Source of the DNA: CAZBBB01 sp964490005 | GTDB taxonomy: Bacteria > Planctomycetota > B15-G4 | DNA length: 16,407 nt | Direction of reading: 5' to 3' | Assembly (NCBI GenBank): GCA_964490005.1 | Contig: CAZBBB010000073.1 | Coordinates: 1-16,407, forward strand | Shown: in pieces, positions 1 through 7,179 of the stretch | Numbering within the stretch: position 1 is the first letter of the stretch | Layout: every line of letters starts with the position of its first letter | The notes under the pieces: model-generated | What the model was told of the DNA's origin: nothing | The model's database searches: none | Seen by the model: the letters and a program-made list of their open reading frames with translations, nothing else | Translations under genes and position numbers: made by a program

Positions 1-48
1 GAGCCGGCCGCCCGCGCCGCGCGGCGCGCCGCCGCCGCTGAGCGCCGC
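1..48. other. Window edge, possible end of an upstream plus-strand gene
   Basis: This short edge stretch is almost pure G and C. A plus-strand TGA at 39-41 could end a gene entering from the left; the frame leading to it reads as an Arg/Ala-rich tail, but too little is present to identify a protein. The TGA forms part of an inverted repeat (38-44 with 46-52) whose other arm carries the stop codon of the minus-strand Ppx/GppA gene, the same geometry as the convergent gene pair at 16092-16105. That parallel is the main reason to suspect a real convergent gene here. Confidence 0.25.
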
Positions 49-1566
49 TCAGGACCAGCGCAGCCGCCAGCCCAGCTCCGCCAGCCACTCCGCCTCGGCG
101 CGCAGGTCGGCCTCCCACAGCGGGTGGCGGGCGAGTTGCCCGGCGCGGAAGCGCAGCGTGATGCGGCCCGGCGACGCGACCAGCTTCGGCGCGCGCAGGG
201 GCGCCTCGCCGCGCGCGCGATGCAGCGCCACCGCGAGCCGCAGCAGGAGCAGCAGACGCAGCAGTACGCGGGCCCGCGCGGCCGGCCACTCGTCGAACGG
301 CGCCGGCGACAGGCGCCGACGGTGGCCCGCGACGAGCGCCGCGAGCAGGGCCTGCTCGTCGCGCGCGAAGCCCGGCAGGTCGGCGTGCCGCAGGATGTAG
401 GCGCCGTGCAGGTGGTGCTTGCTGTAGGCGATCGCGAGGCCCAGCTCGTGCAGCCGGCAGGCCCAGCGCAGCAGGCGCTCGGGCTCCTCGCCGCCCAGCC
501 CGAGACGCGCGCGGGCGTCGCCGAGCAGCGCGAGCGCCGTGCGCTCGACGCGCGCGGCCTGCGGGCCGTCGAGCTGCCAGCGCGCGCCCAGTTCGGCGAC
601 GCTGCGCTCGCGCGCGTCCTCGTGCCGCAGCCGGCCGACGAGGTCGGCCAGCAGGCCTTCGCGCAGCGACGCCGAACTCACCTCGAGCTCGTCGATGCCG
701 AAGGAGCGCAGCACGGCGTCGAGGATCGCGAGCCCGCCGACGAACACGTCGCGGCGGTCCTCGGACAGCCCCGGCAGCCGCAGTCGCTGCAGTCGGCGGG
801 CGGCCAGCACCTGCCGCACGAGCGCCTTGACGCCGGCGGGCCCGATCGCGGGGCCCTGCCGCAGCGCGCGCAGCACCGACTGCACCGCCACGATCGTGCC
901 GGCCGAACCCACCGCCCGGCCGGGCCGCGCGGCGCGATAGCGCGCGGCGATCGGCTCGAGTTCGACCTCCGCGGCCAGCCGCGCCGCGGCATAGCCGCCG
1001 CGCGTGAGCCGCCCGCCCGGGAAAAAGCGCTCGGACCAGCTCACGCAGCCCATGAACAGGCTGTCGGCCAGCACCGGCCGCAGCCCCTCGCCGACGATGC
1101 ACTCGGTGCTGCCGCCGCCGATGTCCACGACGAGCAGGCGGCCCGGCTGCAGCGGCAGGTTCGAGACGACGCCGAGGTGGATCAAGCGCGCCTCCTCGCG
1201 GCCCGAGACGACCTCGATGGGATGGCCCAGGGCCTTTTCGGCCCGCACCAGGAAGCCCCGGGCGTTGCGGGCCGTGCGCAGCGCGTTCGTGCCGACCGCG
1301 CGCACGCTGCCGCGCGGCATGGCGTGCAGGCGCTGGCCGAAGCGCCGCAGCCCCGCGAGCGCGCGGCGCATCGACTCGGGCGTCAGGCGCTTGTCGGCCC
1401 CCATGCCGGCGCCGAGCGCGGCGCGCTCGCGCAGCCGGTCGACGACCTGCGGCCGCCCTCCGCCGTCGAGGCGTGCGACGATCAGGTGGAAGCTGTTGCT
1501 GCCGAGGTCGACGGCCGCGACGAGCGGATGACGGACGGCCGGGCGCTTCGTACGTTGGTTCGGCAA
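49..1566 (-). CDS. ppx: Ppx/GppA family phosphatase (exopolyphosphatase / pppGpp phosphohydrolase)
   Basis: A cytoplasmic enzyme of the ASKHA (actin/Hsp70-like) fold that removes terminal phosphate from inorganic polyphosphate or from pppGpp. With the TTG start at 1566 it is 505 aa. The N-terminal phosphate-1 loop AAVDLGSNSFH lies at about residues 17-27, the conserved SGREEARL (catalytic Glu region) at about 121-128, and the second phosphate loop VVDIGGGSTE at 146-155. Residues from about 310 to the end form the all-helical C-terminal half seen in full-length Ppx and GppA, with an HD-like stretch around HLHGAYILRH. Sequence alone does not separate Ppx from GppA. The start is uncertain: neither TTG 1566 nor ATG 1599 has a clear ribosome binding site, and ATG 1599 would overlap the divergent apaH gene by 26 nt. 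Confidence 0.9.
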   Translation of the reverse strand: MPNQRTKRPAVRHPLVAAVDLGSNSFHLIVARLDGGGRPQVVDRLRERAALGAGMGADKRLTPESMRRALAGLRRFGQRLHAMPRGSVRAVGTNALRTARNARGFLVRAEKALGHPIEVVSGREEARLIHLGVVSNLPLQPGRLLVVDIGGGSTECIVGEGLRPVLADSLFMGCVSWSERFFPGGRLTRGGYAAARLAAEVELEPIAARYRAARPGRAVGSAGTIVAVQSVLRALRQGPAIGPAGVKALVRQVLAARRLQRLRLPGLSEDRRDVFVGGLAILDAVLRSFGIDELEVSSASLREGLLADLVGRLRHEDARERSVAELGARWQLDGPQAARVERTALALLGDARARLGLGGEEPERLLRWACRLHELGLAIAYSKHHLHGAYILRHADLPGFARDEQALLAALVAGHRRRLSPAPFDEWPAARARVLLRLLLLLRLAVALHRARGEAPLRAPKLVASPGRITLRFRAGQLARHPLWEADLRAEAEWLAELGWRLRWS

Positions 1567-1573
1567 GGACGCG

Positions 1574-2422
1574 ATGCTGACATTTGCCCTCGGTGACATC
1601 CAAGGTTGCGCGCGCAGCTTCGAGCGCCTGTTCGGGCGTCTCGAGGACGAGCACGGTTTCCGGCGCGACCGCGACCGCCTGTGGCTCGTGGGCGACCTCG
1701 TCAATCGCGGGCCGCGCTCGCTGCAGACGCTGCGTGCCGTGGTGGACCTCGCCGACGAGTTGGGCGAACGGCTGGTCTGCGTCCTCGGCAACCACGACCT
1801 GCACCTGCTCGGCGTGGCCGCCGGAGTCGTGGAGCGCTCGCGCGGCGACACGCTCGACGAGCTGTTGGCCGCGCCCGACCGCGAGCGCCTGCTGCGCTGG
1901 CTGGCGGCCCGCCCGCTGCTGCACCGCGAAGTCGTCGCGGGCTGGCCCCATCTGCTCGTGCACGCCGGGCTGCTCCCCGGCTGGAGCGCCGAACTGGCCG
2001 CCGCGCGCGCCGCCGAACTGCAGCACGCCCTGCGCGACGAACGCCGGGCGGCCGCGGCGCTCGGCGCGCTGCGTCGCCACCGCATCGAGCGCTGGGACGA
2101 GGCGCTGCGCGGCGAGGAGCGTCTCTCGGCGCTGGCCGCCGTGTTCACCCGCCTGCGCTGCTGCACGCGCGACGGCCGCATGTGTCTGTCGGCCAAGGGG
2201 CCGCCCGCGAGCGCCCCGCCGGGATGCGTCCCGTGGTTCGAGCACCCCGATCGCGGCGCGTCCGACCACGTCGTCGTCTGCGGACACTGGGCCGCGCTCG
2301 GGCTGCACCTGCGCGACGATCTGCTCGCCCTCGACAGCGGCTGCGTCTGGGGCGGCGAGCTGACGGCCGTGTGCCTGCAGACGCGCGCCGTCGTGTCGCA
2401 GGCGAACGTCGAGGAAAGCTAG
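1574..2422 (+). CDS. apaH: Symmetrical bis(5'-nucleosyl)-tetraphosphatase ApaH
   Basis: Cytoplasmic metallophosphatase that splits diadenosine tetraphosphate (Ap4A) into two ADP; in the known family it also removes Np4-type RNA caps. The 282-aa length is normal for ApaH. The metal-binding motifs are in order: GDIQG at residues 7-11, GDLVNRGP at 40-47, GNHD at 72-75 and HAG at 131-133. The C-terminal signature is also present: CGHWAALG followed by LALDSGCVWGGELTAV. The ATG at 1574 is preceded by AAGGA (1565-1569), a fair Shine-Dalgarno sequence. It diverges from the Ppx/GppA gene with almost no spacer, so its promoter must lie inside that gene's coding sequence. Its TAG stop overlaps the stop codon of the convergent RNA methyltransferase gene within one CTAG. 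Confidence 0.95.
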   Translation: MLTFALGDIQGCARSFERLFGRLEDEHGFRRDRDRLWLVGDLVNRGPRSLQTLRAVVDLADELGERLVCVLGNHDLHLLGVAAGVVERSRGDTLDELLAAPDRERLLRWLAARPLLHREVVAGWPHLLVHAGLLPGWSAELAAARAAELQHALRDERRAAAALGALRRHRIERWDEALRGEERLSALAAVFTRLRCCTRDGRMCLSAKGPPASAPPGCVPWFEHPDRGASDHVVVCGHWAALGLHLRDDLLALDSGCVWGGELTAVCLQTRAVVSQANVEES

Positions 2423-3633
2423 CGGCGGTCGCCCGGCGCGCGCCGCTCGAGCAGCGCGACCGCTTCGAGGTGCGTGGTGCGCGGAAACATGTCGACCGGG
2501 CGCAGCGCGCGCACCTCGAAGGCAGGCGCAAGGCCGGCGAGGTCCTCCACGAGCGACTCGGGATGGCACGAGACGTAGACCAGGCGCGGCACGCGCAGAC
2601 CGGCCAGCAGCCCCACGAGTTCGGGGCCCAGTCCCTTGCGCGGCGGATCGACGACGAGCGCGTCGAAACCCTCTTCGTCGAGGTCGCGCAGGGCCGCGGC
2701 GGCGTCGGCGGCGACGAAGCGCACGCGCGCCGACAGGGCGTTGTCGCGCGCGGCGGCCGCGCCGTCGCGCACGGCGGCCGCGTGCCGCTCGATGGCCGTG
2801 ACGCGCGCGCCGGCCTTCGCCAGGCGCAGGGCGATCGGCCCGCCGCCGGCGAACAGATCGGCGACGTGCCAGCCGCTCAGGTCGCCCGGCGCCTGCGCGC
2901 GCGGGCCGTGCAGCAGGCGCAGCACCTCGGCGTACAGCACGCCGGCCTGCCGCGCGTTGGCCTGCACGAAGGACGTGATGCCGCTGCGCAGGCGCAGGCC
3001 CTCGTGCTCCTCGATCAGGAAGCCCGTCCCCACGAGCTTGCGCGTGACCGGGCCGACCACGACGTTCGTGCGGCGCTCGTTGACGTTTTCGACGACGCCG
3101 ACCAGGCCGCGCCGCTGCAAGCGTTCGAGCAGCGCGCGCGCCAGGGCCCGGGTCGCCGGGTGGCCTTCCTCGCGCACGACCAGCCCGGCCAGCGCGCGGC
3201 CGGTGCCCGGCGCCACGCGCGCCAGCAGGTGGCGCAGCAGCCCGCGGTCGTGGCGCTCGTCGTAGATCGGCACGCCCAGTTCGTGCGCCAGTTCGCGCGT
3301 GCCGACCAGCAGCTCGGTGAGCAGCGGATGCTGGATGAAGCAGGCGTGCAGATCGACGATGCGGTGCGTGCCGGGCTGGAAGAATCCCGCGACCGGCCCG
3401 CGGCGCGAGGGCGCGAAAGGCGCCTTGAGCGCCGTGCGGTAGTACAGCGGCTCCTCCGCCGCGAGCAGCGGCAGCAGTTCGGCCCGCGCGAGCGTCGGCT
3501 GGCGCGCGACGAGCGCGCGAAAGTCGCGCTCCTTGGCGGCGACCTCCTCGTCGTAGGGCCGGTCGAGCAGCGAACACCCGCCGCAGGGCCCGAAGTGCGG
3601 GCACGCGACGGGCGCTCGGGAGGAGGCGCTCAG
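2419..3633 (-). CDS. 23S rRNA (uracil-C5)-methyltransferase, RlmC/RlmD (TrmA/RumA) family
   Basis: SAM-dependent RNA m5U methyltransferase; 404 aa if translation begins at CTG 3633. The N-terminus carries the iron-sulfur cluster cysteines C11, C17 and C20 (CPHFGPCGGC), with C98 as the likely fourth. The SAM-binding loop is ADLFAGGGPIAL at about 258-268. DPPRKG is at 329-334, the catalytic Cys356 lies in YVSCHPES, and Glu390 in THLEAV is the probable general base. There is no TRAM domain before the cluster, which fits RlmC better than RlmD. No ATG, GTG or TTG exists in frame between the preceding gene's interior and the cluster; the CTG overlaps the TGA of the upstream minus-strand gene (CTGA at 3630-3633), the same geometry as the ATGA overlaps elsewhere in this window. 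The family is secure; the exact target uridine and the start are not. Confidence 0.9.
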   Translation of the reverse strand: MSASSRAPVACPHFGPCGGCSLLDRPYDEEVAAKERDFRALVARQPTLARAELLPLLAAEEPLYYRTALKAPFAPSRRGPVAGFFQPGTHRIVDLHACFIQHPLLTELLVGTRELAHELGVPIYDERHDRGLLRHLLARVAPGTGRALAGLVVREEGHPATRALARALLERLQRRGLVGVVENVNERRTNVVVGPVTRKLVGTGFLIEEHEGLRLRSGITSFVQANARQAGVLYAEVLRLLHGPRAQAPGDLSGWHVADLFAGGGPIALRLAKAGARVTAIERHAAAVRDGAAAARDNALSARVRFVAADAAAALRDLDEEGFDALVVDPPRKGLGPELVGLLAGLRVPRLVYVSCHPESLVEDLAGLAPAFEVRALRPVDMFPRTTHLEAVALLERRAPGDRR

Positions 3634-4901
3634 AAGCCCGCGTCGAGCAGCGTGAGCACGCGCGCCGTGCCGAGGACCGTGCTGCCCCCGCCGACGTAGG
3701 CCGGCTGGACGTGCACGTTGAGCGCCTCGACGCCCGGCGGCAGCAGCGGCCCGAGGAAGGGCACCTGCAGGTTGCCCGGCGGGCCCATCGGGAAGGGCCC
3801 GAGCAGGGCGCTGGGCGCGAGCATGAGCACGCCCTGGTAGCCGGCGTACGGGATCTGGTGCAGCGTGAGCGAGGCGAACACGAGCGCCGTGTCGCCGGCG
3901 TCGCCGTCGAACTTCAACTGCCCGGCCTGTCCCTCGCGCAGCGGCGAGATCAGGTCGAAGCCGTGCGCGCTGCCGCCGAAGTCGCTGACGTTGCCCGCCG
4001 GCGCCGACACGTCCGGGCCGTCGGCGCCGTCGGGCCCGACGTCGCTCCAGCCGCCGTCGCCGCCGCTGGCGAACGTCCCGCCCAGCAGCCACGCCACGCC
4101 GGTCGGGCCCAGCGCGAGTCCCGCGCCGCCGTCGCCGCCGTTGTGCGAGATGCCGCCGTCTCCCCCGCGCAGGCTCGACCCGACGAGGAACAGCGTCCCG
4201 CTGGCGTGATCGATGCCCGCGCCGCCCGCGCCGCCCTGCGGCCAGCCGCCGACGATGTTGCCGCCGCCGTAGCCGCCGTCGATGAAGCTCTGGTAGGCCG
4301 TGATCTGGCCGGCGCTGAGCGCGATGCCGGGGCCGCCGTTGCCGGCGACGACGCCCAGGTCGGGGCTGAACTGCCCGTCACCGCCCGACACGAGGCAGCC
4401 GAGCAGCGCCGCCGAGGCGTTGGACACGGCCTGCAGCGCCGCCGCGCCGTGCGGGTGGGCGTTGTGTCCGCCGCCGCCCGCCCGCAACCACAGCGACTGC
4501 GCGCGCACGTGACTCACGTTGTTCAGCAGTTCGAGCGCGGGCGTCGCCGGGCTGCCGGCCGTGCCCGGCGTGCCGAGCAGCACGAGGTTCTGCAGCACGA
4601 CGATCTTGCCCGGAGCGAGGTTCACGACGCGCAGGCCCGGCTGGAAGACCGCCTCGAGCGCGAACACCGAGCTCTTCCACGCGCCGGTGATCGTCAGGGC
4701 CTTGTTGTCGATCACGATCGGCGCCGGTTCGTTGTAGTTGCCGGCGCGGACGAGCAGCGTGTCGCCGTCGACGGCCGCCGCGACGGCGGCGCTCAGCGTC
4801 GTGAAGTCGCCGCCGCCCGAGGCGTCGACGACGATCACGCCGGCGCGCGCGGCCGGCACCGCGAGCAGGGTCAATGCGATGAGCAGGTTCAGCCGTGCCA
4901 T
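3630..4901 (-). CDS. Secreted Gly-rich right-handed beta-helix-like protein
   Basis: 423-aa exported protein of unknown function. Residues 1-20 form a typical signal peptide: Arg3, a hydrophobic core, then an ARA cleavage motif before Gly21. After it comes VDASGGGDFTTLSAAVAAA and then VDGDTLLVRAGNY, the opening strand pattern of pectinesterase/pectate-lyase-like parallel beta-helices. The middle (about 145-285) has irregular Gly-Gly-Asp-Gly repeats typical of beta-helix turns. No catalytic residues of a known lyase or esterase are evident, so a structural or adhesive role is as likely as an enzyme. The C-terminus (VLGTARVLTLLDAGF) has no PEP-CTERM, LPXTG or T9SS-like sorting signal I recognise. 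The start is firm: GGAGGT at 4908-4913 lies 6 nt before the ATG. The last codons overlap the start of the downstream RNA methyltransferase gene by 4 nt. Confidence 0.8.
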   Translation of the reverse strand: MARLNLLIALTLLAVPAARAGVIVVDASGGGDFTTLSAAVAAAVDGDTLLVRAGNYNEPAPIVIDNKALTITGAWKSSVFALEAVFQPGLRVVNLAPGKIVVLQNLVLLGTPGTAGSPATPALELLNNVSHVRAQSLWLRAGGGGHNAHPHGAAALQAVSNASAALLGCLVSGGDGQFSPDLGVVAGNGGPGIALSAGQITAYQSFIDGGYGGGNIVGGWPQGGAGGAGIDHASGTLFLVGSSLRGGDGGISHNGGDGGAGLALGPTGVAWLLGGTFASGGDGGWSDVGPDGADGPDVSAPAGNVSDFGGSAHGFDLISPLREGQAGQLKFDGDAGDTALVFASLTLHQIPYAGYQGVLMLAPSALLGPFPMGPPGNLQVPFLGPLLPPGVEALNVHVQPAYVGGGSTVLGTARVLTLLDAGF

Positions 4902-4907
4902 GTCGTG

Positions 4908-4941
4908 ACCTCCGTCCCGGGGAGAGAGCGCGGCCATGATA
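4908..4941 (-). promoter_or_regulatory. Probable -10 box and strong RBS for the beta-helix protein gene
   Basis: On the minus strand, TATCAT (4941-4936) matches the -10 consensus at 5 of 6 positions and stands out in this GC-rich DNA. I see no matching -35 box at 16-18 nt. A start of transcription near 4929 would give a leader of about 28 nt carrying GGAGGT (4913-4908), spaced 6 nt from the ATG. The RBS is convincing; the promoter is a weaker call. Confidence 0.4.
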
Positions 4942-4999
4942 CTGCGATCGGCGGCGCGGGGCGGGCTCGCCGGAGAAACTTTCGCGCCGAAGCGAGGCC

Positions 5000-7072
5000 T
5001 CAGTGGGCGTCGGGCGAGCCGCCGAAACCCGCGCGCCAGGCCGCGTGCAGGTCGGCGGGCAGCAGGCCCAGCAGGCGCTCGATGGCCGGGCTGTCCAGGT
5101 CGGCGGCGGGCGGATCGAGGAAGCGCCAGCGGTAGCCCGCGCCCAGGCCCCGCGCGAAGGACTCGTGCAGCGCCGGGTCGAGGTACTGAAGGCTCTGCTG
5201 CACGAGTACGTCGCCGCCCGAGAGGAAGGCGCAGACCAGCGCTCCCGCGCGCAGCCCGAGCCCGAAGGCCACTTCGCGCCGGTCGACCGCCGGCGGCAGG
5301 GTCGCCAGCCGCCGGCGCAGTTCGCGGCCGTCGAAGTGCTTGAGCACGCCCCCGCCGCCGAAGCCGCGCCCCAGGCCGCGCCACAGTTCGCGTGCGCTGG
5401 CCGCGTCGGGTGCCGCGACGGCCACGCGCGCGCCGGCCGCCGCGTCGAAGGGCGTGCGCTTGCCCAGCGCCTCGCCCGCCATCGCCGCCACGAAGGGGCG
5501 CAGCGTCGGCGGCGCCTCGCGCAGGCGCGCGACGATCTGCGCGGCCGCCGTCGTCGTCGTCGGATCGCGCGCCGGCGGCAGCGGCACGTTGAAGCGCTGC
5601 GGACGCGTCCAGGCCGGCAGGTCGTCGTGCCGCTCGACGAGCGCGAGGTAGCGACCGGCGTCGGCGCGCTCGCGCAGGAAGGCCGAGACGCGCGCGTCCT
5701 GGTCGGGCGCGCCGTAGAGCGACAGCTCGAGGCGACGCAGCTCGGTCCGGTCGGCCGCGCTCAGCGTGCCCCACGCGAAGTGTTCGTTGGCGAAGACGTC
5801 GAAGTCGGCCGCGCGCCGCGCCGGCTCGCGCAGCATCGAGTCGAGGTCCCAGGTCGAGAGCGAGCCCCACGCGCCGAGCGCCAGCGCCGGCGCGACGAGC
5901 AGCCACCCGGCCACGCGCCGCCCGGCATCGAGCAGCCGCGCCGACGCGATCGCGATCGGCAGCAGCAGGAAGGGCACGATCGGCAGCACGTAGCGCACCG
6001 AGATCGCGTTGTCGAGCGCCGGGCGGTAGGTGAAGCGGCTGGCCGCGAAGACCACCGAGAAGGCCAGCGGGTAGGCCACGAAGATCGCCGCGCGCAGCGC
6101 CGCCGCGCGCGCGTCGGCCTGCCCCCGCCGGATGCGCGCGAGCGTCGACCCGCAGAGCCCCAGCGCGCTGGCCGCCGCGAGCGCCAGCAGGATCGCGGCC
6201 GCGGGCAGCCAGGCGTACTGCAGCGAACGCGGCACGTCGTGCCACCACAGCCGCAGCCACTTGTCGAGCCGCTGCAGGCTCAGCCCGTCCGCGATGGCCT
6301 CCACCGGGCCGCTGCCCTGCACGAGCAGGCCGGGCTGCGCGGTGATCCAGTCGCCGAGGGCGAGCGGGAACAGGCCGGCGAGCAGCCCCGGCAGCAGCCC
6401 CGTGAAGGCGTCGGCGCGCAGCAGCCGCCGCGGCGCGAGCAGTGCGCAGCACAGCGCCAGCACGGCCACCGCCAACCGCGCCTGCGCGTGCCAGCTGATC
6501 GCGAGGCCCGTGGCCAGTCCCGCGAGAAAGCCCTGCGCGCGACGGCCGCCGCGCGCCTCGACCCACGGCACCCACGCGGCGACGGCGGCGAACACGAAGA
6601 CGAGCCCCTCGACGTGATCGCCGTAGGAGAGCACGGCGATCTTCGCCAGCGCGGGCGGAGCGAGCACCCACAGCGCGCCCGAGAGGATCGCCGCGCGCCG
6701 GCCGAAGAGGCGGTGCGCCATGAGCATCAGCGCCGCCAGGCTCGCGAGGTGGAAGACGATGCCCGAGAGGCGCACGGCGAAGGTCGTCGGTCCGAACAGC
6801 GCGAAGGCCGGCACGGAGAGCGCGCTCATCACGACCGAGCCGCGCAGGTGCAGGATCTGCGGCGCCTGCGCGGGCCAGATCGGCGCGTCCTGCCGCCAGG
6901 CCTCGGCGAGCGCGCCGCGGATCAGCCCCTCGGCGAAGTACTCGTCGACGCGCGAGAGGTTCGTGCCGATGCGCAGCACCGTCGCGAGCAGCAGCAGGAG
7001 CAGCAGCGCGCGCGTCGGAAAGCGCCCGGCCGCGAGCGCTCGGCCGCCGTCGTCGTGAACGGGAGATGACAG
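5000..7072 (-). CDS. GT39/ArnT-like multi-pass membrane glycosyltransferase
   Basis: 690-aa polytopic membrane protein if started at CTG 7072. It follows the GT-C pattern of the PMT/ArnT family, which use polyprenyl-phosphate sugars on the outer face of the inner membrane. TM1 is about residues 22-34, followed by the first external loop with the diagnostic Asp43-Glu44 (RVDEYF); there are about ten further hydrophobic helices to about residue 400, then a roughly 290-residue soluble C-terminal part that I do not recognise. The first conventional start is GTG 6979, but it would remove TM1 and leave the DE motif only a few residues from the N-terminus. CTG 7072 restores TM1 and has GAGGA (7081-7085) 8 nt upstream. 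It is divergent from the acyl-transfer operon, so it may supply a glycan, but the sequence does not show this. Substrate unknown. Confidence 0.75.
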   Translation of the reverse strand: MSSPVHDDGGRALAAGRFPTRALLLLLLLATVLRIGTNLSRVDEYFAEGLIRGALAEAWRQDAPIWPAQAPQILHLRGSVVMSALSVPAFALFGPTTFAVRLSGIVFHLASLAALMLMAHRLFGRRAAILSGALWVLAPPALAKIAVLSYGDHVEGLVFVFAAVAAWVPWVEARGGRRAQGFLAGLATGLAISWHAQARLAVAVLALCCALLAPRRLLRADAFTGLLPGLLAGLFPLALGDWITAQPGLLVQGSGPVEAIADGLSLQRLDKWLRLWWHDVPRSLQYAWLPAAAILLALAAASALGLCGSTLARIRRGQADARAAALRAAIFVAYPLAFSVVFAASRFTYRPALDNAISVRYVLPIVPFLLLPIAIASARLLDAGRRVAGWLLVAPALALGAWGSLSTWDLDSMLREPARRAADFDVFANEHFAWGTLSAADRTELRRLELSLYGAPDQDARVSAFLRERADAGRYLALVERHDDLPAWTRPQRFNVPLPPARDPTTTTAAAQIVARLREAPPTLRPFVAAMAGEALGKRTPFDAAAGARVAVAAPDAASARELWRGLGRGFGGGGVLKHFDGRELRRRLATLPPAVDRREVAFGLGLRAGALVCAFLSGGDVLVQQSLQYLDPALHESFARGLGAGYRWRFLDPPAADLDSPAIERLLGLLPADLHAAWRAGFGGSPDAH

Positions 7073-7118
7073 GGACCTGGTCCTCGCGCCGGGATCGACG
7101 CGACATCATCGCAGCGGG

Positions 7119-7144
7119 CCGGGGCGGCCGCGCCCGGTTTTCTT
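7119..7144 (+). other. GC hairpin followed by T-rich tract (terminator-like)
   Basis: Bases 7119-7125 can pair with 7131-7137, with one bulged G and a short GGCC loop, and are followed by TTTTCTT on the plus strand. This resembles an intrinsic terminator, but no plus-strand gene ends upstream. It could be an attenuator if a promoter lies further upstream, or a shield against antisense read-through, or chance in GC-rich DNA. Confidence 0.2.
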
Positions 7145-7171
7145 GTTGGCCTGTGGCGTGCGTGGTAGTTT
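7143..7171 (+). promoter_or_regulatory. Candidate promoter of the acyl-transfer operon
   Basis: TTGTTG (7143-7148) and TAGTTT (7166-7171) are separated by exactly 17 nt in an unusually T-rich patch. Each matches three of six consensus bases, so this is weak. Transcription would begin close to 7178, only about 2 nt before the ATG at 7180, giving a nearly leaderless mRNA. That would agree with the absence of a Shine-Dalgarno sequence there. Confidence 0.3.
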
Positions 7172-7179
7172 TCTGCCCC

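Noticed and set aside
124..1596. A 490-aa plus-strand open frame opposite the Ppx/GppA gene
   Set aside because: It is Gln/Arg/Ala-rich noise, whereas the minus strand carries conserved Ppx/GppA motifs.
5000..6979. GTG 6979 as the start of the GT39-like protein
   Set aside because: It deletes TM1 and leaves the DE motif about 12 residues from the N-terminus, which is inconsistent with GT39/ArnT topology; CTG 7072 with an upstream GAGGA is better.
7066..7179. Longer start for the SGNH protein at ATG 7066
   Set aside because: The 38 extra residues include an Arg-rich stretch and a Cys/Val-rich stretch ahead of the natural membrane anchor, and the start would leave only part of the divergent region as regulatory space. 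ATG 7180 gives a normal anchored N-terminus.
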